This document shows, in pieces, positions 25,651-34,861 of a DNA stretch of 64,000 nt (within the stretch, counting starts at the first letter, position 1; every line of letters starts with the position of its first letter). The DNA comes from JAHEKD01 sp965215945 (GTDB taxonomy: Bacteria; Pseudomonadota; Gammaproteobacteria; Arenicellales; JAHEKD01). The notes beneath the pieces were generated by a model that saw only the letters and a program-made list of their open reading frames with translations, did no database searches and was not told the DNA's origin. Position numbers and translations under genes: made by a program. Location of the stretch: NCBI GenBank assembly GCA_965215945.1, contig CBDCFC010000046.1, positions 184,936-248,935 on the forward strand. Direction: 5' to 3'.

Positions 25651-27381
25651 CTAATAAACATCGTGCTGAGTGTTGTAGACGTTAAATTTACCAGTCGGCG
25701 TAACAATTCGCTCGTCGTCGATGACTTTGACAACTTCATGGGTTTTATCATCGAGAACTACTAAGGCAGACTTCTTATCCTTGGCATTCCAGACTGAAAA
25801 CCAGACTTCAGTGCCTGCCTTGTTATACTCGGGCTGGACAACACGTTTTGGTCCATCACCAAGATTTGCCATTGCAGCAATATCAAGTATTTTAGGTTCG
25901 GCGCTTAAATCATCAAGATTAAACACCGCGACAGATTGGCTGATTTTTTCATCAGGGTTAAGCGGGGTGTCAACATAGAGATTCTTTGATTCCGGATGGG
26001 TTTTAATGAATAACGAACCACCGCCTTGCCCTTTTAATGTGCGCACCACATTCCAGGCCTGATCAGGATGGCCTTCCGGGTCTGTGCCGATCAAAGCGAT
26101 CGATTCATCGCCTAAGTGGCTGGTCGCCCAAACCGGTCCGAATTCTTGATCGACGAAGTTTGCGCCGCGGCCAGGATGAGGAGTTGTTCCAACTTCAACT
26201 AATTTTACCAGTTTATCTTCGCGGGAGTCGATGACAACAATTTTGTTGGATTTATTCGCGGCAGTGAGAAAATACCGTTTGCTGGAATCCCAACCACCAT
26301 CATGCAGGAATCGGGCCGTATCAATAGTAGTTACTTTAAGGTTGTTAATATCCTCAAAATTTACCATTAGGACTTTACCCGTTTCTTTAACGTTAACAAT
26401 GAACTCAGGGTGTTCATGTGAGGCGACGATGGCAGCTACTCTGGGCTCAGGATGATATTCCTGTGTATCAACAGTCATGCCTCTGGTGGATACAATTTTC
26501 AATGGCTCCAGTGTATCGCCGTCCATGATGACGTATTGCGGTGGCCAATAGGAACCGGCAATGGCATATTTATCTTCGTAGCCCTTGTATTTTGAAGTTT
26601 CGACAGAGCGTGCCTCCAGGCCTACTTTTATTTTGGCTACGGTATCAGGTGTCTCCATCCATAAATCAATCAGGTTTATCAGTGCGTCTCGACCAATCAC
26701 ATATAGGTATCTGCCAGAAGCGGATAGTCTAGAAATATGCACAGCATAACCGGTCTTAACGATATTAAGAATGTCCTTGGTGTCACCGTCAATAACGGCC
26801 ACCTCACCACTGTCGCGCAATGTGACTGAGAATACGTTTTCAAGATTATAGCTATTCATCTGTTTTTCAGGGCGTTGATCTGCCGGTACAATAACTTCCC
26901 AGCTTGCCTTCATTTCTGCCATGCCAAACTCAGGTGGTGTTGGTGGTTCATGAAGGAGATATTTAGCCATCAAATCAATTTCTTCTTCTGTGAGTTCACC
27001 CGATGTGCCCCAGTTGGGCATGCCTGCTGGCGAACCATAAGTTATAAATACTTTCAGGTAATCCAGCCCTGTTTTCTGAGTGAGATCAGGTGTTAAGGCT
27101 TTGCCCGTTGCACCTTTACGCAAAACACCGTGGCAACCGGCGCAGCGTTCGAAATAAATCTGCTGAGATCTGGCGAACTCTTCTTCGGTCATATCAGGAG
27201 CGTTTGGTGAGCGTACAAACTTTATTCCTGATGGGTCTATCGGGGAACCACCTGCACCTTCGTAAGTGGCCTCACCTGGTTGTACTTCAGGGTGTTTGGG
27301 ATCATCTTGTGCGAATATGAGTGAACTTGCAATAAAAATGAATGCGCCAGCAAGTGCTGAGCGGGATAGAATAGCCTTCAT
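25651..27381 (-). CDS. nirS: cytochrome cd1 nitrite reductase
   Basis: 576 residues. Signal peptide (LAGAFIFIASSLIFAQ), cytochrome c domain with C80-x2-C83-H84 (CAGCHG), then the eight-bladed heme d1 propeller. The two active-site histidine regions are present: VASHEHPEFIVNVKETG and FLHDGGWDSSKRYFLTAAN. It reduces nitrite to NO in the periplasm. It starts at ATG 27381 with a DNR box 66 bases upstream, and it is monocistronic or followed by the CMD-Rieske gene past a hairpin. Confidence 0.97.
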   Translation of the reverse strand: MKAILSRSALAGAFIFIASSLIFAQDDPKHPEVQPGEATYEGAGGSPIDPSGIKFVRSPNAPDMTEEEFARSQQIYFERCAGCHGVLRKGATGKALTPDLTQKTGLDYLKVFITYGSPAGMPNWGTSGELTEEEIDLMAKYLLHEPPTPPEFGMAEMKASWEVIVPADQRPEKQMNSYNLENVFSVTLRDSGEVAVIDGDTKDILNIVKTGYAVHISRLSASGRYLYVIGRDALINLIDLWMETPDTVAKIKVGLEARSVETSKYKGYEDKYAIAGSYWPPQYVIMDGDTLEPLKIVSTRGMTVDTQEYHPEPRVAAIVASHEHPEFIVNVKETGKVLMVNFEDINNLKVTTIDTARFLHDGGWDSSKRYFLTAANKSNKIVVIDSREDKLVKLVEVGTTPHPGRGANFVDQEFGPVWATSHLGDESIALIGTDPEGHPDQAWNVVRTLKGQGGGSLFIKTHPESKNLYVDTPLNPDEKISQSVAVFNLDDLSAEPKILDIAAMANLGDGPKRVVQPEYNKAGTEVWFSVWNAKDKKSALVVLDDKTHEVVKVIDDERIVTPTGKFNVYNTQHDVY

Positions 27382-27447
27382 AGTTTATACCGTCCTTCGG
27401 TAGATTGACTTGTTTCTGAATGATAAAAAAAATAGCCTCAGTTTTCT

Positions 27448-27461
27448 TTGATGTACATCAA
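27448..27461. promoter_or_regulatory. FNR/DNR box of nirS
   Basis: TTGATGTACATCAA, perfect palindrome and identical to the sNOR box at 12451. On the minus strand TATCAT at 27425-27420 is exactly at the class II -10, giving a start near 27413. Confidence 0.9.
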
Positions 27462-27599
27462 GAATTCATCATTTATTGACCAGGTTGAAGCTGGCTGAAA
27501 TCAAATTATCAATCCTGCTTTTTGAAACGTTTTATTTTGCAGCTAACTTATTCAGTATACTAGCTGCACATGGAAACTAAGCCCAGGAGATTATAGATT

Positions 27600-29063
27600 A
27601 TGGCGAGGATAGCGGTGGGGGGCTGGCAGCATGAGACCAACACATTTGCTCCTTTTCTGGCGGAGTATGAAGATTTTGTTGAAACTGATGAGTGGCCGGG
27701 ACTGGCGATTGGGGATAAGTTGTTTAGTGCAACAGAAGGTGTGCATTTACCTATTACCGGGTCATTAAAAACACTAAGGCAAACTGATCATGAGCTTTTA
27801 CCGCTTTTATGGTGCTCCGCTCGTCCATCTTCTTATGTTACTGATAATGCTTTTGAGCGCATTAGCAACATCCTTTTAGATCAAATTCGCCTGCACATGC
27901 CGCTTGATGGAATTTATCTGGATTTGCATGGTGCCATGGTGACCCAAACTTATGCTGATGGTGAAAGTGAGATTTTAAGACGCGTTCGCCGGATGGTTGG
28001 TGATGAAGTGCCAATAGCAGTGAGTCTGGATATGCATGCTAATGTAACCAAGCGCATGGTGGATTTAGCAACGGTCATTGATATATTTCGCACTTACCCG
28101 CATATCGACATGGGCGAAACGGGTGCTAGAACAGCCAGTCATTTATTACGCTTGCTCAATGAAAAACATTGGTATAAGTCCATACGCAAAGCAGATTTTT
28201 TAATTCCCCTTAACTGGGGATATACATGGATGGAACCTACTTCGTCGATTTATGCTGGATTATCTGAGGAAATCAATAACGAAGTTTATGCCGCTGCAAT
28301 CGCTGTCGGTTTTCATCTGTCTGATATTGAGCAGGTTGGGCCGGCCGTGGTCGCATACGGTCAATCACAGAATGCCGTTGATTCTGCCACCAAAAAATTA
28401 CTAAACGTGATTAATATAAACAGAAATAACTTTAAAGGTGAAATTCTATCTGCAAGAGATGCCGTTGCGCAGGCTGTTGGGATAAGTTCTGATGCTGACA
28501 AACCTGTCATACTGGCTGATACTCAGGATAATCCGGGTGGTGGCGGCACTGGTGATACTACAGGCATTCTAAGAGAACTGATTGCTCAGCAGGTAGAAGA
28601 CGCCGTTGTTGCAGTCATTGTTGATGCAGAGGTAGCTGCAAAATCACATCAGTCAGGAAAAGAAGCAATCATAGATATTGAGCTAGGCGACAAATCGGGT
28701 ATGCCGGGACATTCGCCACTTTCTACTCAAGCCAAAGTCCTCGAATTGGGTGATGGTTGTTTTACCGGAACCGGCCCAATGTATCTCGGCGCACGCATGC
28801 AATTAGGCCTGATGGCACTATTAGATATCGCTGGAATAAAGGTTATTGTGAGTTCAAAAAAAATACAGGTTGCTGATCAGTCGATTCTTCGCCATTTAGG
28901 AATTGAACCTATAAAAGAAAAAATCATTGTATTGAAGAGCTCTGTACATTTCAGAAATGATTTTCAGGATATTTCAGAAAGAGTAATACTCGCCAAATCG
29001 CCTGGTGCAGTGATCGCCGATCCGCTTGAACTCGACTATAAAAATGCTAGTATCAAAGTCTGA
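27600..29063 (+). CDS. M81 family metallopeptidase (MlrC-like)
   Basis: 487 residues. Opens with the M81 signature ARIAVGGWQHETNTFAP; metal-site blocks DLHGAMVTQ, DGESEILRRVR, SLDMHANVT and DNPGGGGTGDT are present. MlrC was found in microcystin degradation; most relatives act on unknown small peptides or cyclic amides. Cytoplasmic. Starts at ATG behind AGGAG, divergent from nirS. Followed by an ABC peptide-binding protein, pointing to uptake and hydrolysis of an amide-type substrate. Confidence 0.9.
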   Translation: MARIAVGGWQHETNTFAPFLAEYEDFVETDEWPGLAIGDKLFSATEGVHLPITGSLKTLRQTDHELLPLLWCSARPSSYVTDNAFERISNILLDQIRLHMPLDGIYLDLHGAMVTQTYADGESEILRRVRRMVGDEVPIAVSLDMHANVTKRMVDLATVIDIFRTYPHIDMGETGARTASHLLRLLNEKHWYKSIRKADFLIPLNWGYTWMEPTSSIYAGLSEEINNEVYAAAIAVGFHLSDIEQVGPAVVAYGQSQNAVDSATKKLLNVININRNNFKGEILSARDAVAQAVGISSDADKPVILADTQDNPGGGGTGDTTGILRELIAQQVEDAVVAVIVDAEVAAKSHQSGKEAIIDIELGDKSGMPGHSPLSTQAKVLELGDGCFTGTGPMYLGARMQLGLMALLDIAGIKVIVSSKKIQVADQSILRHLGIEPIKEKIIVLKSSVHFRNDFQDISERVILAKSPGAVIADPLELDYKNASIKV

Positions 29064-29179
29064 CTTTATGCCGTAACACTGAATACTTAGTAGCTATTTG
29101 GTCGTTATAAAAAACAACAGCTAAACTGACAAGCGTTGTTTATGTTTAGTTATTTCGATAAATCTACACGGAGGAAACC

Positions 29180-30796
29180 ATGAACCATATCAACACCAAG
29201 AAAACAATTTCTAATCTGCTCTCACAAGGTAAGAGAAATCTGATCACAAGGCGCGAATTCATGCAAACCATGATCGCTATCGGTGTAACTACAAGTAGTG
29301 CATCAATGCTTTGGTCAACTGATGTTGAGGCTCAGACAGTGAAAAAAGGCGGTAAACTGCGTGCCGGGATTGCTCATGGTGCAACCAGTGACTCATTGGA
29401 TCCGGCCACCTGGGAGAACGGTTTCGAATTGGCACGAGCCTATAGTGTCAATAATTATCTCACCGAAGTAGATCACAACAGCGGCGTTAAATCTGAACTG
29501 GCTGAAAGCTGGGAAGCCTCCGCCGATGCAGCAACCTGGACATTTAAAATACGTCAGGGAGTTAGCTTTCACAACGGTAAAGACTTGACGGCAGATGATG
29601 TATTGGCATCAATCAATCACCATAGGGGGGAAGCGTCCCAATCAGCAGCTAAACCTATTTTGTCGCCGATAAAGGAAATTATAGCCGACGGCAGTCACAC
29701 TGTGGTATTTAATCTTGAATCTGGAAATGCTGATTTTCCATTCATCATGAGTGATTACCACTTGCCCATATTGCCTGCCAAGGATGATGGAAGTCTTGAC
29801 TGGCAATCAGGCGCAGGCTGCGGAGCGTACGTGCAAAAAACATATGATCCTGGTGTGCGGATGGATATGGAAAAAAATTCGAATTACTGGAAATCAGATC
29901 GAGGTCATGTGGACACCGTGGAACTAATTTCTATTATAGACCCGGCCTCGCGTACGAATGCACTGGTTTCAGGTGAAGTGGATATTATAGACAGGGTTGA
30001 CTTAAAAACGGTAAATTTGCTGCAACGTAGTCCTGAAGTAAACATCCATGAAACTACCGGCACACAGCATTACACTTTTCCAATGCGTACCAATATAGCC
30101 CCGTTCGATAATAATGATGTCCGCCTGGCTTTAAAATATGCCATTAACCGCGAGGAAATTCTGGAAAAGGTCTTGCAGGGTTATGGTGTGATTGGTAACG
30201 ATCATCCGATTGGATCAGCAACAAAGTTTTATGCTGCGGGTCTTGAACAAACTAGCTATGACCCGGATCGTGCAAAAGATCATCTGAAAAAAGCCGGTAT
30301 GGAATCACTTTCAGTCGACTTGCATACCGCAGACGCTGCTTACCCGGGTGCCGTGGATGCTTCAGTGTTATTCGCAGAACATGCAAAACCTGCCGGTATT
30401 AATATCAATGTAGTACGAGAGCCGAATGATGGCTACTGGGCCAATGTTTGGAATACAAAACCATTTTGCGCATGCTATTGGGGCGGCAGGCCAACCGTTG
30501 ACTGGATGTTATCCACTGCCTACGCATCGGGTGTGCCCTGGAACGATACTGCTTTTGAACATGAGCATTTTAATGAGCTGCTGGTGGCTGCCAGGGCAGA
30601 GCTGGATGAAGGTAAACGCGAGCAAATGTATTTCGAATTACAGCAAATTTTAAATCGTGAAGGTGGAGTAATTGTGCCTATGTTTGCTTCCTATGTTTTT
30701 GCCACTTCGAACAAAGTGGGAGTCTCAGAATCACTGGCCTCTAACTTTGATCTGGATGGTTCGCGTTTTATTGAACGTTGGTGGTTAAATAGTTAG
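29180..30796 (+). CDS. Tat-exported ABC transporter substrate-binding protein, family 5
   Basis: 538 residues. N-terminal twin-arginine signal (TRREFMQTMIAIGVTTSSASML). Family 5 (DppA/OppA-like) marks: LAESWEASADAATWTFKIRQGVSFHNG, KDLTADDVLAS, NDVRLALKYAINREEIL and the ending GSRFIERWWLNS. It binds peptides or similar compounds in the periplasm. Strong GGAGG before the ATG. No permease or ATPase genes lie next to it; part of the transporter appears lost (see 34184-34511). Confidence 0.9.
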   Translation: MNHINTKKTISNLLSQGKRNLITRREFMQTMIAIGVTTSSASMLWSTDVEAQTVKKGGKLRAGIAHGATSDSLDPATWENGFELARAYSVNNYLTEVDHNSGVKSELAESWEASADAATWTFKIRQGVSFHNGKDLTADDVLASINHHRGEASQSAAKPILSPIKEIIADGSHTVVFNLESGNADFPFIMSDYHLPILPAKDDGSLDWQSGAGCGAYVQKTYDPGVRMDMEKNSNYWKSDRGHVDTVELISIIDPASRTNALVSGEVDIIDRVDLKTVNLLQRSPEVNIHETTGTQHYTFPMRTNIAPFDNNDVRLALKYAINREEILEKVLQGYGVIGNDHPIGSATKFYAAGLEQTSYDPDRAKDHLKKAGMESLSVDLHTADAAYPGAVDASVLFAEHAKPAGININVVREPNDGYWANVWNTKPFCACYWGGRPTVDWMLSTAYASGVPWNDTAFEHEHFNELLVAARAELDEGKREQMYFELQQILNREGGVIVPMFASYVFATSNKVGVSESLASNFDLDGSRFIERWWLNS

Positions 30797-31025
30797 CTTG
30801 ATATTGACTGTCGGATTTCAATTTGCAGGGCTTGAACATTTTTGATCTCAACACATTAATAAAGTTGTTATTTTTGCTGCGGCTTGCCAAGCAAAATTAA
30901 AACTTGTAAACTGTTCGTAGTGAATCGGAGTTTAGTCTCCATGTTCACTTTCCTTCCTCTGGCACAGGACTTACTCAGGGCCGTATTGTAGAAGATATCT
31001 CATTGGAGAAAGGTCTTGAAAAGTT

Positions 31026-31661
31026 ATGCGGCTATTAGTGGTTTATTGTCATCCTATTAATACCAGTTTTTGTGCGGCCTTGCGTGATATGGTTGTGTCA
31101 ACAGTCAAGCGCAATGGGCATGACATTCAACTATTGGATTTGTATGCCTTAAAATTTAATCCTGTTATGAACGAGCAGGAGCGGCTGAATTACCACACCG
31201 CCCAGTTAAACGAACAGCCGGTCAAGACTCATTTGGAACTGCTGCGTTGGTGTGAGGGATTAATTTTCATCTATCCGACCTGGTGGTATGGGCAGCCGGC
31301 AATGTTAAAAGGATGGATCGACCGTGTCTGGGTACCGTATGCCACATTCGAGTTGCCTACTTCGGATAATCCATGGAAACGCAAATTGGAAAACATTCGC
31401 CTGATCGGCGTGGTATCGACATTTGGTTCCCCCCGATGGTGGTGGTCGATGGTGATGGGGGCGCCCGGGCGAAAGCTAATCATGCGTTCTTTAAAATTGT
31501 GTTGCCATCGCCGTTGCAAATCATTTTGGTTGGGTTTGCATAATATTGATTCGTCCACCGATGCCCAGCGCCAGGCATTTATTAAAAAAGTCCAAAGCCG
31601 GTTGGAGCGCATTCTAAAAGACGAGCACGTATCAAAACCAAGCATGGGAAGAGCATTTTGA
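31026..31661 (+). CDS. NAD(P)H-dependent oxidoreductase, flavodoxin-like fold
   Basis: 211 residues of the NQO1/YheR-type family: MRLLVVYCHPINTSFCAAL, NEQERLNYH, WCEGLIFIYPTWWYGQPAMLKGWIDRVW and IGVVSTFGSP are characteristic. Flavin-dependent quinone or nitro reductase in the cytoplasm. Overlaps the following ridA by four bases (TTGA), so they are coupled. Role in the amide pathway unknown. Confidence 0.85.
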   Translation: MRLLVVYCHPINTSFCAALRDMVVSTVKRNGHDIQLLDLYALKFNPVMNEQERLNYHTAQLNEQPVKTHLELLRWCEGLIFIYPTWWYGQPAMLKGWIDRVWVPYATFELPTSDNPWKRKLENIRLIGVVSTFGSPRWWWSMVMGAPGRKLIMRSLKLCCHRRCKSFWLGLHNIDSSTDAQRQAFIKKVQSRLERILKDEHVSKPSMGRAF

Positions 31662-32068
31662 CTCATTCGCATTTTACTCCTCCCAATATTCATCCACCCT
31701 TTGCCCGTTATTCACATGGCGTGATGGTGCGTGCTGATTCAGACATTCTATTTTGTTCGGGCCAGCTCGGCATAGGGCAAGATAATGTCATTCCGGAACA
31801 GGCTGGAGAACAAGCGCAGCTTTGCTTTAATAATATCGGCCAGGTTCTTTCAGCCGCCGGCATGATGGCTTCCGACATCATTCGCTTAAGTGCTTATGTC
31901 ACTGACAGGAAGTATATGCATGATTATATGCGTGCCAGAGATGAGTTTATTAAGGATATAAATCCTCCACCAGCATCGACTCTAATGATTGTCAGTGGAT
32001 TTACCCATGAGGATTTTAAAGTAGAGATAGAGGCGATAGCCGCTAAAAAACCACGGGGAAATAGCTAA
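31658..32068 (+). CDS. RidA family enamine/imine deaminase
   Basis: 136 residues, TTG start overlapping the previous stop. RidA marks: FARYSHGVMVRADSDILFCSGQLGI, QAQLCFNNIGQVLSAAGMMASDIIRLSAYVTD and EIEAIAA. RidA proteins hydrolyse reactive enamines; in catabolic clusters they often speed a deamination step. The usual catalytic arginine is not where I expect it (PPPASTLMIV), so a specialised subfamily is possible. Confidence 0.88.
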   Translation: MTHSHFTPPNIHPPFARYSHGVMVRADSDILFCSGQLGIGQDNVIPEQAGEQAQLCFNNIGQVLSAAGMMASDIIRLSAYVTDRKYMHDYMRARDEFIKDINPPPASTLMIVSGFTHEDFKVEIEAIAAKKPRGNS

Positions 32069-32863
32069 ATGCTCAACACACACTATTGGTCAGATATGAC
32101 TGCTGATGAATTTCGGCAACTGGATGGCAAAAACACGATTGCGGTGTTGCCTGTCGGTGCCATTGAGCAACACGGTTCCCACCTTCCAGTATCGGTGGAC
32201 AGAGATATTGTTGATGAGGTCATTCGCCGAACTGTACCTAGACTGGGTGATTTACCGGTATTGTTTCTTCCCAGCATGCCGATCGGCAAAAGCAACGAGC
32301 ATCTGTATTTCCCTGGAACGTTGAGCTTTTCCGCACAAACACTGATACATATCGGGATGGAGATAGGCGAATCCGTAGCGCGTGCAGGTGTGGGTAAATT
32401 GCTGTTTTTTAACGGCCATGGTGGCAATGTTTCGGTACTGGACATCGTCGCCAGAGATTTACGATTGGAACATGATCTGATCACCGCTTATTGCTCCTGG
32501 TTTTCATTATTTGATAGCAGTGATTTGCTGGATCCCGATGAATATCGTCATGGTCTGCACGCCGGTGAATCAGAAACATCTGTCATGTTGGCTTGCCGTA
32601 AAGAGTTGGTTGCAAAGGATAAAGCCAGAAATTTTGTTTCTAGCGGTGAGTCATGGGCACAACAGTTTGATTACATTGGTCCTGGAGGTGGCGCGGTGAA
32701 ACTGGGCTGGTCGATTGATGACTTAAACCTGGAAGGCGCCTGCGGTAATGCAGCAAGTGCATCCACTGAAAAGGGTGAAATTTTGCTTGAACGTGCAGTA
32801 GAAAACTTTGTTGCCATGCTGGATGAATTTAATCGGTTTTCCATACCGGCAAAAGGTAAATGA
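32069..32863 (+). CDS. creatininase family amidohydrolase
   Basis: 264 residues. Metal ligands of the family: VGAIEQHGSHLPVSVDRDI, FNGHGGN, and HAGESETS. Such enzymes open cyclic amides or cleave formamide bonds (creatinine, formamidopyrimidine, mycofactocin precursor). It starts right after the ridA stop and overlaps the next gene by 4 bases, so it is one operon. Confidence 0.92.
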   Translation: MLNTHYWSDMTADEFRQLDGKNTIAVLPVGAIEQHGSHLPVSVDRDIVDEVIRRTVPRLGDLPVLFLPSMPIGKSNEHLYFPGTLSFSAQTLIHIGMEIGESVARAGVGKLLFFNGHGGNVSVLDIVARDLRLEHDLITAYCSWFSLFDSSDLLDPDEYRHGLHAGESETSVMLACRKELVAKDKARNFVSSGESWAQQFDYIGPGGGAVKLGWSIDDLNLEGACGNAASASTEKGEILLERAVENFVAMLDEFNRFSIPAKGK

Positions 32864-34182
32864 TGATGCCGGATAAATTGATTATTCAAAATGCCCGAAT
32901 TCCGGCAGCGCTTGCATCAGAAAAATCACCACTGCATGCCAGAGCTGAACAGGATTGCTTATACGGTGACTTATTGTGTGTTGATGGTGCAATACAAGGG
33001 TTTATACAGAATGGCAACTTCACCTCGACCCCGATAGTTGATATTAAAGGGCAAGTCATGCTTCCCTTGTTGGTTGAACCACATTGTCACCTGGATAAGT
33101 GTTATACCGCGCACAGATTGGGTGCTATCGGCGGTAATTTGAACCACGCTATTGAGATTCAATCTCAGGATAAACAGAACTGGACTGAAGATGACATCTA
33201 TTTGAGAGCTAGGAGGGGGCTTGAGGAACTTTATGCAAGTGGTTGCAGACTGGTTCGCACGCATGTGGACTGGTCTTCGAATGGACATGATCCTAAAGAA
33301 ACGCCGACTGCGTGGCGGGTCATGGAACAACTTGCAGAAGAATATGCCGATCGGCTAGAGCTTGAAAGAAGTCCGTTACTATCATTAGAACTATTCGATA
33401 ATGAAGATACCATAGATGCCATATGCAGACAGATAGCAACCAAACCGAATGGCCTCTCTGGCGGCGCTGTGTTGGGTGTGTTTTTACTTGGACAGAATAA
33501 TGTCGAAACAAGGTTAATTAAGGTTTTTAATCTGGCTGAAAAGTATGATTTGAAACTGGACTTTCATGTTGATGAAAGTCTGGAGGAGCTAAGTGGCTTG
33601 TCCCAGATCGCGAAAACCATGCTCGATCTTGAATTTCAAGGGCCCGTACTATGTGGCCATGTCTGCGCTTTGATGAATAGTCGCGGCAGTGAACTCCAAC
33701 GGGTTATTGATTTGGTGCTCAAATCAGGTCTGTCTGTCGTCACGTTGCCTTCGACAAATTTGTACCTGCAGGGAAGAAATCAGGGAACCCCTGATCGCAG
33801 AGGTATTACCCGGGTAAAAGAGTTGGTGGATGCCGAAATCAATGTTTCTATTGGCTGCGACAACGTTGCCGATGCTTTTTGTCCGATTGGAAAATTCGAT
33901 CCCATGCACTCGCTTTCATTGGCAACTTTAGCGGGGCACCTTGATCCTCCATTTGACCGTTGGCTGCGCTCCATCACTACGATGGCGAGTAAAAGCCTGG
34001 GTCATACGCCTGTATTTGTTGACAAAGCAAATGTATCAGCTCTTTTGCTTTGTAATGCAACCAATACTTCGGCTGTAGTTGGTGGCGCTTCGCGGATGCG
34101 CTTGGATGAGTATTTGCGTTGTCAGTCTTGGCAGGATTTAAAAAACTCCGCTTTTAATACATTAAAACAACAGGCTTTGTAA
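32860..34182 (+). CDS. cytosine deaminase-like amidohydrolase
   Basis: 440 residues of the amidohydrolase superfamily, closest to cytosine deaminase. Metal ligand motifs: EPHCHLDKCYT, HVDESLEE, CGHVCAL, and GCDNVADAF. Likely deaminates or hydrolyses a nitrogen heterocycle in the cytoplasm. Together with the creatininase-like and RidA proteins it suggests stepwise breakdown of a cyclic N-compound. Confidence 0.88.
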   Translation: MMMPDKLIIQNARIPAALASEKSPLHARAEQDCLYGDLLCVDGAIQGFIQNGNFTSTPIVDIKGQVMLPLLVEPHCHLDKCYTAHRLGAIGGNLNHAIEIQSQDKQNWTEDDIYLRARRGLEELYASGCRLVRTHVDWSSNGHDPKETPTAWRVMEQLAEEYADRLELERSPLLSLELFDNEDTIDAICRQIATKPNGLSGGAVLGVFLLGQNNVETRLIKVFNLAEKYDLKLDFHVDESLEELSGLSQIAKTMLDLEFQGPVLCGHVCALMNSRGSELQRVIDLVLKSGLSVVTLPSTNLYLQGRNQGTPDRRGITRVKELVDAEINVSIGCDNVADAFCPIGKFDPMHSLSLATLAGHLDPPFDRWLRSITTMASKSLGHTPVFVDKANVSALLLCNATNTSAVVGGASRMRLDEYLRCQSWQDLKNSAFNTLKQQAL

Positions 34183-34183
34183 A

Positions 34184-34288
34184 ATGACAAGTAATCGTCA
34201 GATTGACTGGGAAAAATTTAGTGCTGAACTGGGTGATATTCCTTGTTTTCGTCAGGAAACAATTCGCCGGGTTAAATCCACGATTTAA
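34184..34288 (+). pseudogene. 5' remnant of an FAD-binding oxidoreductase
   Basis: Thirty-four codons from ATG 34184 (TSNRQIDWEKFSAELGD, then IRRVKS) resemble the start of FAD-linked oxidases that begin ...LGDIPxxxxxxxVRxKSRDFFWYSP. Homology stops after VKS, and a stop follows three codons later. The gene is cut off and fused to an unrelated tail (next entry). Confidence 0.6.
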
Positions 34289-34511
34289 CGAATTACTATT
34301 GCTGGCCAAAAAAGAGCTCGATGCGGCCAGGCGCACGGAAATGTACGCTGAAATGATGACCCTGTGCCGGGACGATGGCGGTACGGTTACACCGGTGTTC
34401 GGAAATTATGTCATGGGACGGCGAAAAAATGTTGAACATGGCCCCAATATCGCCAGTAACTGGACCTTGGATGGTGCCCGCTCCTACCACCGTTGGTGGT
34501 TTAGCAGCTAA
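34269..34511 (+). pseudogene. 3' remnant of an ABC family 5 substrate-binding protein
   Basis: About 80 codons (PRFNELLLLAKKELDAARR ... GARSYHRWWFSS) match the C-terminal end of the binding protein encoded at 29180-30796 (FNELLVAARAELDEGKR ... GSRFIERWWLNS) but with many changes, so this is the tail of a second, diverged paralogue. It has no proper start; the frame merges with the FAD oxidase remnant at about 34270-34285. Confidence 0.75.
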
Positions 34512-34861
34512 ACTAATTCAACAAAGACGCCAAAAGCGTGCCGCATCAAGCGGCACGCGCTTATCGACTCATTTGCAGTAACCACAAACTACGCTTCTCG
34601 CGTCATATCAGGACACAAGTCAGAACTCACGAAAGGATGTGACTGAATATCAACAGACCCTAGTCAATAATATCAACATGTTAAATTGATGGAGAAGCTT
34701 ACTCGTAAGGAATTCATAACCACTATTAATAAGTTGTGATCTGGTTTAATCTTAGTCAGTGTTTATTGCGCATGCAGAATCCCGTACCAATGGCGGGGAG
34801 ATTGAATTTGCATAATCACAGGTTTGTATAATTTTTAAAACTACCAAAGGAATAAGCAAGT
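34512..34861. other. intergenic with hairpin, otherwise empty
   Basis: 350 bases before cysK. It contains the hairpin described at 34536-34558 and an AT-rich stretch that probably holds the cysK promoter; an AAAGGAA precedes the cysK ATG. No ORF recognised. Confidence 0.5.
34536..34558. terminator. strong hairpin, probable terminator
   Basis: GCGTGCCGC pairs perfectly with GCGGCACGC over a 5-nt loop, 25 bases after the binding-protein remnant. T-residues follow only on the minus strand, so efficiency as a plus-strand terminator is uncertain. Confidence 0.55.
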
